64,000 nt of DNA from Gp1-AA122 sp036378535 (lineage in GTDB: Bacteria > Acidobacteriota > Terriglobia > Terriglobales > Acidobacteriaceae). The stretch's first letter is position 1. Each line of letters begins with the position of its first letter. The notes beneath the pieces are model-generated. The model saw only the letters and a program-made list of their open reading frames with translations. It did not search any database and was not told where the DNA came from. Made by a program: the position numbers and the translations under genes. This document shows positions 32,770 to 41,749 of this stretch, one piece after another. The stretch is from contig DASUWH010000069.1 in the NCBI GenBank assembly GCA_036378535.1, forward strand, positions 15,436 through 79,435, read 5' to 3'.

Positions 32770-33696
32770 TTATTGTCCTTTGTTTTCCTGCTTGGCCGCA
32801 AATTCGGCGAAGTTCTTCAATATGGGGTAGGTCTGATCCCCTAAACTCATGAATTTTCGCCCGGCAATGAAGAGAGTGGGGGTACCACTCACGCCCACCG
32901 CCTTGCCCAAAGCAATAGAACTCTCAATGCGCGCTTTGGTATCGGGCTTCTCCGCACAAGCTGCGACCTCAGCCCCTTTCGCGCCCGAACTGTTGGCCAG
33001 GTCGGTCAGTTTCTGATCGGCATTCGCACTGGTGATCTCCGACTGCGCGTTATAGACGCTGTCAATAAACTTCCAGAATGCCGCATTATTTGACTGTCCG
33101 ATGCAATCGGCATACAGGGCCGCCTTCATCGCCCAATCGTGGGATGGAAGCGGGAACGGTTGAAAGACGAAGCGCGCGTTGGGTTCGTCCGCCATTAGCT
33201 TTTCGACCGTAGGTTGCGCCTGCTTGCAATGCGGACATTGCAGGTCGCTGAACTCCACGATTTCCACCGGCGCTTTGGCCGGACCCTTGGCGATTCCGTT
33301 TTGCCCTTTCTGTAATTTCTCGCGATCTTCTTTAAAGGGCTCGGCCCCAAATGGAATTATGTCTCCGATCACCGCGTGCTTCTGATCCGAAGTGACATAC
33401 AGCGTGCTCGCTTGCTGGCCCTGTGGGTTGCTGAGCAGAACATCAACCTCGGCCAGGCCTTCGGCCGCGGCCGGCTTGATGTCGAGGACCTTCCACGTGA
33501 TGCTGGGATCGTGACCGAACATCTGGTGCAGAAAAGCGTTCACGGTTTGCTCGGAGGGAAGAAGCATGGGCATAGGCGCGCTTTCCGGCTTGCGCGCGCC
33601 GGCAACCGAGTTTTCTTTCTTTGTCTTCTCCTGAGCAAAACCTAGAGCCATAAATGCGATCAGAACCACCAAAATGCGAGCAAGTTGACGTTGCAT
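32770..33696 (-). CDS. Exported DsbA-family thiol:disulfide protein
   Basis: A 308-residue protein with a signal peptide (LARILVVLIAFMALGFAQ). Residues 45-130 form a separate domain (EQTVNAFLHQMFGHDPSITWKVLDI... DQKHAVIGDIIPFG), and the C-terminal part is a DsbA/DsbG-like thioredoxin fold with C154PHC157, an inserted helical domain and the cis-proline loop GVSGTPTLFIAG. The domain order (dimerisation-like N-domain plus thioredoxin) recalls DsbC/DsbG, which isomerise disulfides in the periplasm. GGGGAAGA precedes the ATG. It is upstream of nothing obvious on its own strand; nadE is 42 bases before it, so both may share a transcript. Confidence 0.88.
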   Translation of the reverse strand: MQRQLARILVVLIAFMALGFAQEKTKKENSVAGARKPESAPMPMLLPSEQTVNAFLHQMFGHDPSITWKVLDIKPAAAEGLAEVDVLLSNPQGQQASTLYVTSDQKHAVIGDIIPFGAEPFKEDREKLQKGQNGIAKGPAKAPVEIVEFSDLQCPHCKQAQPTVEKLMADEPNARFVFQPFPLPSHDWAMKAALYADCIGQSNNAAFWKFIDSVYNAQSEITSANADQKLTDLANSSGAKGAEVAACAEKPDTKARIESSIALGKAVGVSGTPTLFIAGRKFMSLGDQTYPILKNFAEFAAKQENKGQ

Positions 33697-33738
33697 TCTT
33701 CCCCTTTTCCTCTCTGTGAATGGAACCGGAGTCTCCGA

Positions 33739-35379
33739 TCAGTATTCGTACTTGGCGGCAATCGGAAAGCGCCGTCCGTAACCGAAAGCCTTCTCCGAAA
33801 TTTTGAGTCCGGGAGCGGCCTGCTGGCGCTTATATTCGTTGCGATCTACCATCCTGATGACACGCGAGACCAGATTGATGTCAAAGTTGTGGCGTGCCGC
33901 AATCTCCTCGGGCGTGCGCATGTCTTCGATGTAGTCTTCGAGAATCGGATCAAGCACCTCGTAGGGCGGAAGCGTATCGCTATCCTTCTGATCCGGCCGC
34001 AACTCCGCCGAAGGCGGCTTCTGCAGCGTTGCCTCAGGAATCACCGCTCGCCGCGAATTCACGTAATGCGCCAGCCGATAGACCATCGTCTTTGGAACAT
34101 CCGAGATCACCGCCAGGCCTCCCACCATATCGCCATACAGGGTACAGTAACCCACGCCCAGTTCGCTCTTATTGCCGGTACTCAAGACAATTGCCCCGAA
34201 TTTGTTGGCCAGAGCCATCAGCAAAGTTCCGCGCGCCCGCGGCTGGATATTTTCTTCCGTCACGTCTTCCGGGCAGCCGGCAAACACCGGATCCAGCACC
34301 TTGCGGTAGCTGTCGAAAACCTCCTTGATGGAAAGCAGTTCGAACCGGATGCCAAGATTTTTGGCGATTTCGCGCGCATCGCTGACCGAACCCCCGGAAG
34401 AATAAGGTCCTGGCATACCGACACCAATCACGTGTTCTGGCCCCATGGCATCAGCCGCAATGCAGGCGGTCAGCGCCGAGTCAATGCCTCCGCTCAGACC
34501 TACAATGACGGTTTGGAACCCGCACTTGCGCACATAATCCCGCGTCCCCAGCACAAGCGCGGCATAAGCTTTGGCTTCGTCCCCTTGAATCTGCTCATGG
34601 ATCTCGCCCGTCAAAGTGCTGGAATCGAAAAGGATCAAATCTTCTTCGAATGATCTTCCCTGCGCGATGACTTCCCCGGCCGGGTTGAGGACTAGACTGG
34701 AGCCATCGAAAATAAGGCTGTCGTTCCCGCCTATCTGGTTCACCATCACTACCGGCACCTTGTGCGTGACGGCAATCGAAGCCAGCATCTTTCTGCGAAA
34801 TTCCCTCTTTCCCATCCAGTAGGGCGAAGCGGAAATATTGAGAACGAAATTCCCTCCGCCGCGAATGAGTTCTTCCACCGGATCAAGCGGATAAAGCCGC
34901 TTGCTCCAGAAATTCTTGTCATTCCAGGCATCTTCACAGATGGTCAGCGCCATTCGTTTGCCGCAAAAATCGAATAGGTCCTGCCCAGCGGCCGGCGCGA
35001 AGTTACGCATTTCGTCGAAGACGTCATACGTGGGCAGCAGAATTTTCGATTGCACGAACGCAATTTTGCCGTCTTGCAACAGCGCAGCCGAATTCATCAC
35101 CGACTTGCCGGTCTGCGCCTGCGCCGGGGTCACCAGTCCGCAGATCACCGCAATTCCCACGGTGCTCTCGGCGATCCGTGTTGCAGTTTCCTGATTTTTG
35201 GCAATGAAAGATGGACGTTCCACTAAATCGCGCGGCGGATAGCCGCAGAGGGAGAGCTCGGGAAAGAGAATTAAACCGGCTCCGGCCGCCTTTGCACGCC
35301 GCGAAAACTCAATAATCTTCGCGGCATTGCCGGAAAAATCCCCGACCGTAGGGTTGATTTGGCCGAGCGCGATCTTCAC
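33739..35379 (-). CDS. nadE: Glutamine-dependent NAD+ synthetase
   Basis: A 546-residue two-domain enzyme. The N-terminal nitrilase-type glutaminase has its catalytic triad Glu41 (FPELSL), Lys112 (QSKILLPTYDVFDE) and Cys148 (TICEDAW); the C-terminal synthetase has the PP-loop S296GGIDS, STGNKSELGVGYCTLYGD and the closing KRQQAAPGLKISEKAFGYGRRFP. It converts deamido-NAD+ and glutamine (via channelled ammonia) to NAD+ with ATP. The start is a GTG at 35379, fixed by MKIALGQINPTVGD. Shares strand and close spacing with the following DsbA-like gene. Confidence 0.96.
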   Translation of the reverse strand: MKIALGQINPTVGDFSGNAAKIIEFSRRAKAAGAGLILFPELSLCGYPPRDLVERPSFIAKNQETATRIAESTVGIAVICGLVTPAQAQTGKSVMNSAALLQDGKIAFVQSKILLPTYDVFDEMRNFAPAAGQDLFDFCGKRMALTICEDAWNDKNFWSKRLYPLDPVEELIRGGGNFVLNISASPYWMGKREFRRKMLASIAVTHKVPVVMVNQIGGNDSLIFDGSSLVLNPAGEVIAQGRSFEEDLILFDSSTLTGEIHEQIQGDEAKAYAALVLGTRDYVRKCGFQTVIVGLSGGIDSALTACIAADAMGPEHVIGVGMPGPYSSGGSVSDAREIAKNLGIRFELLSIKEVFDSYRKVLDPVFAGCPEDVTEENIQPRARGTLLMALANKFGAIVLSTGNKSELGVGYCTLYGDMVGGLAVISDVPKTMVYRLAHYVNSRRAVIPEATLQKPPSAELRPDQKDSDTLPPYEVLDPILEDYIEDMRTPEEIAARHNFDINLVSRVIRMVDRNEYKRQQAAPGLKISEKAFGYGRRFPIAAKYEY

Positions 35380-35479
35380 CTATCCAGTGTAAAGCCCGCG
35401 AACAAAATCGGCCAACTTGCGTGTGGCGCCGCCACCCTCGCCAGCAAAGTTGCGGACAGGAATGTCTGCACCACACCTG

Positions 35480-35797
35480 CTACTTCATCCGTGGCGCTTG
35501 ATAAGGTGCTTTATCCACCGGGAAGTTATTGCTGAGATAATCGATGAAGCTATCGCGATCGGCAGGCTCCACCAAGGCTCCCCACTTGGTCATCTTGTCC
35601 ACCTCTTTGCCCCAGGCTGCCTTGCTCAAGCGCTGCTGCAGGACAATTCGAGCATCGTGACATTCGGTGCACGCGGTCGTCACTTTGGATTGCATCGGAC
35701 CTTCGGGCAACTGTGGAACCGAACTCGATTGCGCCCAGATGAAAACCACAGACAGAGTTACCGTCAGCCCTACAAGCAACGCGCTAGATCTCCACAT
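35480..35797 (-). CDS. Monohaem c-type cytochrome, sulfite dehydrogenase small subunit
   Basis: A 105-residue exported cytochrome: signal peptide ALLVGLTVTLSVVFIWAQ, one haem site C43TECH47, and a C-terminal helix WGKEVDKMTKWGALVEPADRDSFIDYLSNNF, in which Met53-type or MTKWG Met could be the sixth ligand. Its ATG overlaps the end of the molybdoenzyme gene by 14 bases, so the two are translated together. In SorAB-type sulfite dehydrogenases a small cytochrome c takes the electrons from the molybdenum subunit; the same is expected here. A Pro-rich tail ends the protein. Confidence 0.85.
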   Translation of the reverse strand: MWRSSALLVGLTVTLSVVFIWAQSSSVPQLPEGPMQSKVTTACTECHDARIVLQQRLSKAAWGKEVDKMTKWGALVEPADRDSFIDYLSNNFPVDKAPYQAPRMK

Positions 35798-36953
35798 GAA
35801 TGTTCACCTGGTCAATGACGTTGTTGAGATAGCCGCCAGGATTCCAGGAGACTGACCCAGGCTGTACCCGGCCTTGACGATCCGTGGCCCGCGACATAAT
35901 CGTGTACGCACCCGGCTTCGGAGCCGTAAAGGAGAAGTGCCAGAGTCGCCAGGCGTATTTCGCTTGCTCTTTACCCAACTCAGCGGGTTTCCAGCTGGTT
36001 CCGGAATCGCTCGAAATGTCCACACTGGCGATGTCGGCTTCGCCCGCCCACGCCGCTCCGAGCACATGTACAGTGCGTGACTTTACGGTTGCGCCATCCC
36101 TCGGTGCTGCAATCAGCGATTTCACCGTCAAGGCTGTCACCGGGCGCGAATTCTCCGGCGTAAGCGCATCACCCGGCTTCAAGGGAGCATTCGGAAAACG
36201 ATATCCCGGGTTCATGAAATTGCCTTCAAAGGGCTGGCCCAGAACTTTGATCTCAGTCAGCCATTTACATGACGCCGCGCCTACCCACCCAGGCACCAAA
36301 GCGCGCGCCGGAAAACCATGATGCTTGGGCAGCGGCACACCGTTGATGTGGGTAGCGACCAGCGTGTCCGGGTGCATCGCTTTCTCAATCGGAATGCTGC
36401 GAATAAAAGGCGGGACCTTGCCCGGCACCTCATCCAGACCGCGAAACATCACATGCTTTCCATTTTTGTTCAAGCCGGCGCGCTGGAGAATATCGGCCAG
36501 GCGTACTCCGGTGAAGCGGGCGTTTCCCACAGCTCCCTTCTGCCACTGGATTCCGGGCACATGCGGTACGACCGCTGCCCGCCCGTTGCCAGCACATTCC
36601 AGGGCGTTGTGCACCATATGCGATTCGAGCTTCTGCAAATCGGCGAGGCGCAGACTCAGGGGCTTCTCCACCTCGCCCCCGACGCTCAGAGTCCAGGTAG
36701 CCGTATCCAGCGTACTGGGCTCATGCATGTGATTGCGCACGAAGAAATGCGGTAGGGGGGTGATGAAGGAATCGGCATACTCCCGCGGCATTTCCAGGTC
36801 GAAAAAACGGGATGACCGGACAATCATCCCTTCCTTGCCGGGAATGGATGGTGCCTCAACCGCATCAGCAGCCCAGGCAAGGAGCGGTCGTGCAGCGGTC
36901 CCAGCCGCGAATGCCAGAGAAAGATTTTTCAAGAAATGTCGTCGCGAGACCAT
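35784..36953 (-). CDS. Tat-exported molybdopterin sulfite oxidase/dehydrogenase subunit
   Basis: A 389-residue enzyme of the sulfite oxidase family. The Tat signal is SRRHFLKN followed by a hydrophobic stretch to AWA. The Moco-binding core contains the molybdenum-ligating Cys120 in ALECAGNGR, then VPGIQWQKGAVGNARFTGVRL and the GFPARALVPGWVGAASCKWL loop. The C-terminal Ig-like dimerisation domain ends in WNPGGYLNNVIDQVNIHVEI. It oxidises sulfite to sulfate in the periplasm. The downstream overlapping cytochrome c is its electron acceptor. tatA and tatC occur at 53.7-54.8 kb. Placed beside a sulfonate-type uptake operon, it could remove sulfite released from sulfonates. Confidence 0.93.
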   Translation of the reverse strand: MVSRRHFLKNLSLAFAAGTAARPLLAWAADAVEAPSIPGKEGMIVRSSRFFDLEMPREYADSFITPLPHFFVRNHMHEPSTLDTATWTLSVGGEVEKPLSLRLADLQKLESHMVHNALECAGNGRAAVVPHVPGIQWQKGAVGNARFTGVRLADILQRAGLNKNGKHVMFRGLDEVPGKVPPFIRSIPIEKAMHPDTLVATHINGVPLPKHHGFPARALVPGWVGAASCKWLTEIKVLGQPFEGNFMNPGYRFPNAPLKPGDALTPENSRPVTALTVKSLIAAPRDGATVKSRTVHVLGAAWAGEADIASVDISSDSGTSWKPAELGKEQAKYAWRLWHFSFTAPKPGAYTIMSRATDRQGRVQPGSVSWNPGGYLNNVIDQVNIHVEI

Positions 36954-37018
36954 GCCGCATAACTCTAAGAGCGGCGACGGCCTTGGTCAAGACCGCCACC
37001 GCCCCAGGTATTCGGTTG

Positions 37019-38299
37019 TCAGAATGCTAGTTGGATGCGGCTCATCAATACGTTCTCAGAGTGCAGAGGAGTCACTTTGCTGGACGGCATGCGAAAATCA
37101 GTGTGCTCGTAATTCGTCATCAGCTTGGTGAAACGATTGAGATACCAATTCACGCCAACACCCCACTCCTGTGCATGCTGCGCAGCCGTTTTGGAAGCGA
37201 AGAGCGGAAACGCAGCCTTGTCGATGCTCAATTGGCTGGTTCGAATCGCAAGCTCGACCGCGCCGAAGTGGCGAATGCCTCGATTGGGTTCAAACGAGTA
37301 ACGCGGGCGAACCCCATTATAGGAGTTCTTTTCTCCCGTCAGCATGAAGGAGCCCTCGACGTGCCAGGCCTCGTTTCGCAGCCTGTCCGTAAGCTTCTTA
37401 TTCAGCACAGTTTGGGAAGAAAGCGCGTATTCCGCCATGAAGAAGGCAGGCCCGACAAAGTAGTAGGCCTGTGGTACGAGCCGATTGTGCTGTCCGTCGG
37501 CCAAGGCCGTGGACGAATATTTGAAGAACGTGCTCTGACCCGTAGTCTTCAGTCCGGCAATCCTACCGTGCTGATCCCCGGATGAACCTGCCAGGCCAAG
37601 ACCGATATGCTGCAGCGCACTCACTTTGCTTAGCGCAAAGGGTTGAAAGAAAACACGGGCCGCCGCCTCATTCGAGGTAATCCACTGGAGCGCGCTATTC
37701 GAACCATCGTTACTACCATTGAAATACCCAACCTGGTAAGAAATGGTATTCGAGAGCACGGATCCGCCAATTTGCGCGCCCAGATAGCGTAGCGGAACCA
37801 GGTCGGACGACAACGAGCGCTCCGCGAATGACCCCTCGGTGTCGGAACGCAGAGCCTCGAGTCCAAGCGGTTCCTTATACTTGCCCACTCGCAGCTTGGC
37901 GAAGGATAGGGTCTTCAACTCCAGGTAAACATCCTGGATCTGGGGATTGTTCTGGCCGAAGTCGGGCACGAAGCGAAAATCTACGTTGCCAAAGAGAGAG
38001 CCCTCAAAGGTCGGCCGGATACGCCGGAACGTAAACATGTCCAGCCCCTCTCCCTTGGTGGTGCTCGAGAACATCCGGTTATCGCCCTGCACGAATCCGT
38101 GCACCTGAAGCCGAGTACTCTTGTCTGCAGTCGAGAAGATCAGCCCGTCCGCACCGAAAGAGACTGGAGGCGTACTTTTCTTCGGTGTTGCCGCGGTGGC
38201 TGCCACCGCGGCCGCAGCATCGTTAAGACTCATCTCCTGTGAATGGACCAACACCGTCATGAACAACAGAACTGGGATCAACAAAAATTCTTTCTTCAT
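37019..38299 (-). CDS. Outer-membrane porin (OprP/phosphate-selective-type)
   Basis: A 426-residue beta-barrel protein. The ATG at 38299, preceded by GGAGAA, gives a signal peptide (KKEFLLIPVLLFMTVLVHSQ). The body is a series of alternating amphipathic strands (RLQVHGFVQGDNRMF, FTFRRIRPTFEGSLFGNVDFRFVPDFG, LRVGKYKEPLGLEAL...), and the protein ends with an aromatic residue (LMSRIQLAF), the outer-membrane insertion signal. The FRRIRPTFEG and KYKEPLGLE motifs are those of the OprO/P family. The same 21-bp operator-like sequence found before the Rrf2 regulator lies 113 bases upstream, so it is probably controlled with the sulfonate transporter and may admit sulfonate or sulfate anions. Confidence 0.87.
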   Translation of the reverse strand: MKKEFLLIPVLLFMTVLVHSQEMSLNDAAAAVAATAATPKKSTPPVSFGADGLIFSTADKSTRLQVHGFVQGDNRMFSSTTKGEGLDMFTFRRIRPTFEGSLFGNVDFRFVPDFGQNNPQIQDVYLELKTLSFAKLRVGKYKEPLGLEALRSDTEGSFAERSLSSDLVPLRYLGAQIGGSVLSNTISYQVGYFNGSNDGSNSALQWITSNEAAARVFFQPFALSKVSALQHIGLGLAGSSGDQHGRIAGLKTTGQSTFFKYSSTALADGQHNRLVPQAYYFVGPAFFMAEYALSSQTVLNKKLTDRLRNEAWHVEGSFMLTGEKNSYNGVRPRYSFEPNRGIRHFGAVELAIRTSQLSIDKAAFPLFASKTAAQHAQEWGVGVNWYLNRFTKLMTNYEHTDFRMPSSKVTPLHSENVLMSRIQLAF

Positions 38300-38411
38300 A
38301 CATGTTCTCCTAGCAAATCGTCTTGTGCTCTCGTTTCTCAGCGCTTTCAGCGCATCCCTCGGGGAGGGCGGGTTCTGAGCCGACGCGAATAGTTGTCGCA
38401 TTATCTACAAT

Positions 38412-38432
38412 GTCTATTGACTAAGTAGACTT
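38412..38432. promoter_or_regulatory. Operator-like site upstream of the porin gene
   Basis: Contains GTCTATTGACTAAGTAGAC (38412-38430), an imperfect palindrome with GTCTA/TAGAC arms. Together with two following T residues it is the exact reverse complement of 41750-41770, in front of the Rrf2-family regulator gene. Two identical 21-bp matches 3.3 kb apart in gene-free DNA, one beside a regulator gene, point to a binding site for that regulator. Confidence 0.7.
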
Positions 38433-38565
38433 ACTGGATATTGCAATCCGCTTTCCATTTGCAGTCTCCCTCTCTAATCCGCTAAAACCCGCTGCTTCAG
38501 CGGTGCCACAAGGTTGGTTGCAACCGGGGGACAAAAGCGTATGTGCATCGTCTTGCTCATTATGA

Positions 38566-39327
38566 CTACGCCGTCGGCGCCAGGCCCCATTTCTCTTGCA
38601 ATCGTTTCTCGACAGTCTTAAACACGAGGCCGTCGACGATATACCCGAGCGCGATGATCAGAATCATGACGGCGATCACCTGGCTCATGTCGTTCAGGTC
38701 GCGGCCCATCATCAGCAACTGGCCCAAGCCCAAACTGACAAAAATCATTTCGCCCGAAATCAGCGAGCGCCAGGCAAACGCCCAGCCCTGCTTGAGACCG
38801 GTCACGATATAGGGCAAACTCGCGGGCAAGGTGACATGCAGAAATAGCTGGAATCCCTTGGCTCCTAGATTGCGTCCCGCCATCGAGTAAATCTTGGGCA
38901 ACTGCTTGCGGCCGGTTTCCATGCTGATGGTGACCGACAGCAGCGAGCCCATGACCACCACAAATAAAATGGCCTTCTCCGTCAATCCAAACCAAAGCAC
39001 CGCCATAGGCAACCAGCAAATACTTGGCAAACTCTGCAGGCTGACGAGCAGGCCGCCGATCGTCTGCTCCAGAAATTTGCTGCTGGCGATACCCAGGCCG
39101 AGAATCATGCCCAGCACCACCGACAACCCGTAGCCCACCAGCATGCGCCGCATGCTGACGCCAATCGCGATCCAGAAGCTATGATCGGCGAACCCGGCCC
39201 ACATCGCCTCGCCTACGCCCCAGGGCGTCGGGAAGATGTACGGCGGCCACACTCTCAGCTTGGCCAGGATTACCCAGACCGCAATCAGCACCGAATAGAA
39301 CAGCAGGTATCTAGCGGTTCGTTTCAT
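38566..39327 (-). CDS. Sulfonate/nitrate-type ABC transporter permease (SsuC/TauC-like)
   Basis: A 253-residue permease with six helices and the EAA-like loop near AGRNLGAKGFQLFLHVTLPASLPYIVTGLKQGWAFAWRSLISGEM, the signature of the BPD_transp_1 permeases of SsuC/TauC/NrtB type. The ATG at 39327 lies inside the end of the ATPase gene (17-base overlap) and starts just at the first helix, whereas the longer frame adds an Arg/Ser-rich stretch typical of an out-of-frame read. It is the last gene of the operon Rrf2 - binding protein - ATPase - permease. Confidence 0.92.
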   Translation of the reverse strand: MKRTARYLLFYSVLIAVWVILAKLRVWPPYIFPTPWGVGEAMWAGFADHSFWIAIGVSMRRMLVGYGLSVVLGMILGLGIASSKFLEQTIGGLLVSLQSLPSICWLPMAVLWFGLTEKAILFVVVMGSLLSVTISMETGRKQLPKIYSMAGRNLGAKGFQLFLHVTLPASLPYIVTGLKQGWAFAWRSLISGEMIFVSLGLGQLLMMGRDLNDMSQVIAVMILIIALGYIVDGLVFKTVEKRLQEKWGLAPTA

Positions 39328-40222
39328 TGCCGTACTCGGCCTCCAGCGACTTGTTGATCTCTCCCCGCAGATCTTCCAGGATCTCGCGCGCCGCGCTCGC
39401 GACGGGGACATCTTCGAGATGACGCGGGCGAGGTAGCTCTACGGGATACTCGCGCTTCACCGTGCCCGGCCGGAAGGTTAGCAGCACAACGCGATCGCCA
39501 AGACGCACGGCCTCGCGCACGTTGTGAGTAACGAAGACGATGGTGCAGCCTGTCTCCGCCCAGATGCGCTCCAGTTCGTCGTGCAGCAGGTCGCGGGTCT
39601 GGGCATCGAGAGCGGCAAAGGGTTCGTCCATCAGAAGAACATCCGGTTCAGTAGCCAGGGCACGCGCCAGCGCAACCCGCTGCCGCATCCCGCCCGAAAG
39701 TTGATGAATGTAGCTGTCCTTGAACTGCTGCAGGTGAACCAGGCGTAGGTATTCATTCACTTTAGCGGCTCGCTGCGCCTTGGGCACGCCCTTCATCCGC
39801 ATGCCGAATTCAACGTTCTGTGCAACCGTCAGCCAGGGAAACAATCCGAGTTCCTGAAAGATAAGAATGCGGTCGGTGCCGGTTCCCTGCACTGCGTGCC
39901 CGTCGATCAGCACCTCGCCGGAGGTTTGGCGCTGTAACCCGGCGACCAAATGCAGCAGGGTGGATTTTCCGCAGCCCGAGGGCCCAACGATGCAGAGAAA
40001 CTCTCCTGGCTGTACTTGCAGGTTGATGTGTTCGAGAGCAATCAGCCTACCCTTGGTGTTTACGCCATAGGTCAGGCAAATATCGTTCAGCGCAACTTTG
40101 GGAGTCGTCACGGCCGGCACGCGCAGGGGTAGCACGGCCAGGTTGGAGCGGGAATGCAAGCGGTTCAGCCTGCGATGTTCGGATAGGACCTCAGCTGCGG
40201 ATGCGCGACTGTTCGGCGTCAT
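39311..40222 (-). CDS. Sulfonate/nitrate-type ABC transporter ATPase (SsuB/TauB-like)
   Basis: A 303-residue ATPase: Walker A GPSGCGKST, Q-loop IFQELGLFPW, signature LSGGMRQRVALARALA, Walker B VLLMDEPFAALD and the H-loop VTHNVREAV. The E-L-G-L-F-P-W-L-T-V element is typical of the SsuB/TauB/NrtD group. A 40-residue N-terminal extension is present. The ATG overlaps the stop codon of the binding-protein gene (ATGA at 40219-40222). It energises import of the anion bound by the periplasmic protein, probably a sulfonate in this sulfur-related neighbourhood; nitrate or cyanate would be alternatives. Confidence 0.93.
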   Translation of the reverse strand: MTPNSRASAAEVLSEHRRLNRLHSRSNLAVLPLRVPAVTTPKVALNDICLTYGVNTKGRLIALEHINLQVQPGEFLCIVGPSGCGKSTLLHLVAGLQRQTSGEVLIDGHAVQGTGTDRILIFQELGLFPWLTVAQNVEFGMRMKGVPKAQRAAKVNEYLRLVHLQQFKDSYIHQLSGGMRQRVALARALATEPDVLLMDEPFAALDAQTRDLLHDELERIWAETGCTIVFVTHNVREAVRLGDRVVLLTFRPGTVKREYPVELPRPRHLEDVPVASAAREILEDLRGEINKSLEAEYGNETNR

Positions 40223-41229
40223 TGGATTGTTTTCTTCCCCTTTTCCGTTAGTACTTCGTTCAGCAGCTTGAGGTCATACATGTTGGAGAGATCGGGCATT
40301 TGCCGACCCAGGAACCCGGCATCGAAGGCCGATCGTGCCGCTTTCAGAAATGCGGTGGGCAGCGGATCGTACGTGACTGCCAGCCGCCCGAAAGCCTCGT
40401 CCAGGACATCGCCGGGCAGGGCCTTCCCTGTCTCCCTCTGAATTTGCGCATTAAGAATTTTTTTGGCTTCAGGCAGATGGCCGTTGATCCAATCCGTTAA
40501 CTCGACGTGTGCCCGTAACCATGTCTTTACCAGGTCAGGATGTTCGTTGAGGAACTTAGTGTTGACTACCAGTTGAGCGGTAACAAACTGGCCCCTTGGC
40601 CACAGTTCGCGCTCGTCGAGAAAGATGCGTCCATTGGCCTCATGGACCAGCCGCGACGCCCAGGGCTCCGGCGCCCAGGCCGCATCGAGTTGCTTCTTCA
40701 GAAAGAGTGTGAGTTGATCGGGATTGGCAACCGGGATCACCTGGACATCGCCGCCTTTGTCCGTTGTCTTCATACCATGCGCAATAAGCCACGCGCGCAA
40801 GGCAACGTCCTGCGTGTTCCCCATCTGGGGCGAGGCGATGCGCTTGCCGTGAAAATCCTCAACTTTGGAGATCCCCGCATCCTGGCGCACCACCAGCGCA
40901 GCTCCACCGCTCGTGGCGCCGGCCACCGTGCGCAGTGCTTCACCGTTGGACCGCACATAACCGTTGATGGCGGGGTTGGGGCCGATGTAGGTCATATCCA
41001 GCGCGCCGGCAAACATGGCTTCAATCGCCGAAGGTCCGGCATTGAACGTCTTCCAATCAATCTTGACCTGCGGGCCCATTTCCTTTTCGAACCAGCCGTT
41101 TGCTTTCCCGATCATGGCTTGCGGATGCGTAATGTTGGGAAAAGCGCCAACCCGGATCGTGACTTGCTGCGCGGAACCCAGGGATGCAAGCGACAGAATC
41201 AGAACCAATAAGAAAAGTTTAGCTCTCAT
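40219..41229 (-). CDS. Periplasmic binding protein, SsuA/TauA-like
   Basis: A 336-residue periplasmic protein with signal peptide AKLFLLVLILSLASLGSAQ. The NMT1/SsuA-type fold begins TIRVGAFPNITHPQAMIGKANGWFEKEMG and includes MTYIGPNPAINGYVRSNGEAL and ISKVEDFHGKRIASPQMGNTQDVALRAWL, as in aliphatic-sulfonate binding proteins. The ATG at 41229 overlaps the end of the Rrf2 gene by 11 bases, which is why the longer upstream frame was rejected. Ligand specificity is inferred from the family and the sulfite dehydrogenase next door. No sulfonate monooxygenase (SsuD/TauD) gene is in the window. Confidence 0.9.
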   Translation of the reverse strand: MRAKLFLLVLILSLASLGSAQQVTIRVGAFPNITHPQAMIGKANGWFEKEMGPQVKIDWKTFNAGPSAIEAMFAGALDMTYIGPNPAINGYVRSNGEALRTVAGATSGGAALVVRQDAGISKVEDFHGKRIASPQMGNTQDVALRAWLIAHGMKTTDKGGDVQVIPVANPDQLTLFLKKQLDAAWAPEPWASRLVHEANGRIFLDERELWPRGQFVTAQLVVNTKFLNEHPDLVKTWLRAHVELTDWINGHLPEAKKILNAQIQRETGKALPGDVLDEAFGRLAVTYDPLPTAFLKAARSAFDAGFLGRQMPDLSNMYDLKLLNEVLTEKGKKTIQ

Positions 41230-41728
41230 AGGGGGCCTTGCTCCCGTGCACGACCATCGGAAGCACACTGCCTTCTTTCTTCTTGCGGGAACGTTTTTTG
41301 GCGCCTGATCCGTGCGTATCGGACTCATGGAGCAGATCGGCAAGGCTGGTACTATCGAGAATCTTGGCGGCCGCATCCCGCACCTGCAGAAAAACCATGT
41401 ACAGTGACCGGTGATTTGAATCGCGGTCGATCAGCTCGCGTAAGGAATCGGCATCGCCGAAGGGCGCTAAGGGGCCGTCAATCAGGCGGATGATTTCGCT
41501 CAGAAAAATCTCGGCGGGCGGGCGCCGTAATTGGTATCCACCCTTTGCGCCGCGAACACTCTCGACAATACGGGCGTTCTTCAGTTCCAGAAGGATGAGT
41601 TCAAGAAATTTTTCGGGTAGATCTTCTTCGTAAGCGACTTCGCGAATCTTGATGGCGCCCTGGTGGTAGTGCCGCGCCAGCATCATCAATGCCTGCAGGG
41701 CGTACAGGCCTTTCTGGGAGACTTTCAT
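41219..41728 (-). CDS. Rrf2-family transcriptional regulator without Fe-S cysteines
   Basis: A 169-residue regulator. The winged-helix N-terminus (KVSQKGLYALQALMMLARH, IREVAYEEDLPEKFLELILLELKNARIVESVRGAKGGYQLRRPP) is classic Rrf2. The region where IscR or NsrR carry three cysteines has none; the whole protein has no Cys, so it cannot hold an Fe-S cluster that way and is more like CymR-type sulfur regulators. A Lys/Arg-rich stretch (GAKKRSRKKKEG) follows. It heads the sulfonate-type transporter operon and has an operator-like palindrome 22 bases upstream of its ATG, matching one before the porin gene, so autoregulation and control of the porin are likely. Confidence 0.9.
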   Translation of the reverse strand: MKVSQKGLYALQALMMLARHYHQGAIKIREVAYEEDLPEKFLELILLELKNARIVESVRGAKGGYQLRRPPAEIFLSEIIRLIDGPLAPFGDADSLRELIDRDSNHRSLYMVFLQVRDAAAKILDSTSLADLLHESDTHGSGAKKRSRKKKEGSVLPMVVHGSKAPYES

Positions 41729-41749
41729 AGCTCTAAGCTTCTCCTCTTA

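Noticed and set aside
33685..34653. A 322-codon plus-strand frame opposite nadE.
   Set aside because: Antisense shadow of the synthetase domain; no ribosome binding site and no family resemblance.
41219..41728. Iron-sulfur sensing (IscR/NsrR type) for the Rrf2 regulator.
   Set aside because: The protein contains no cysteine at all, so a Cys-ligated cluster is excluded.
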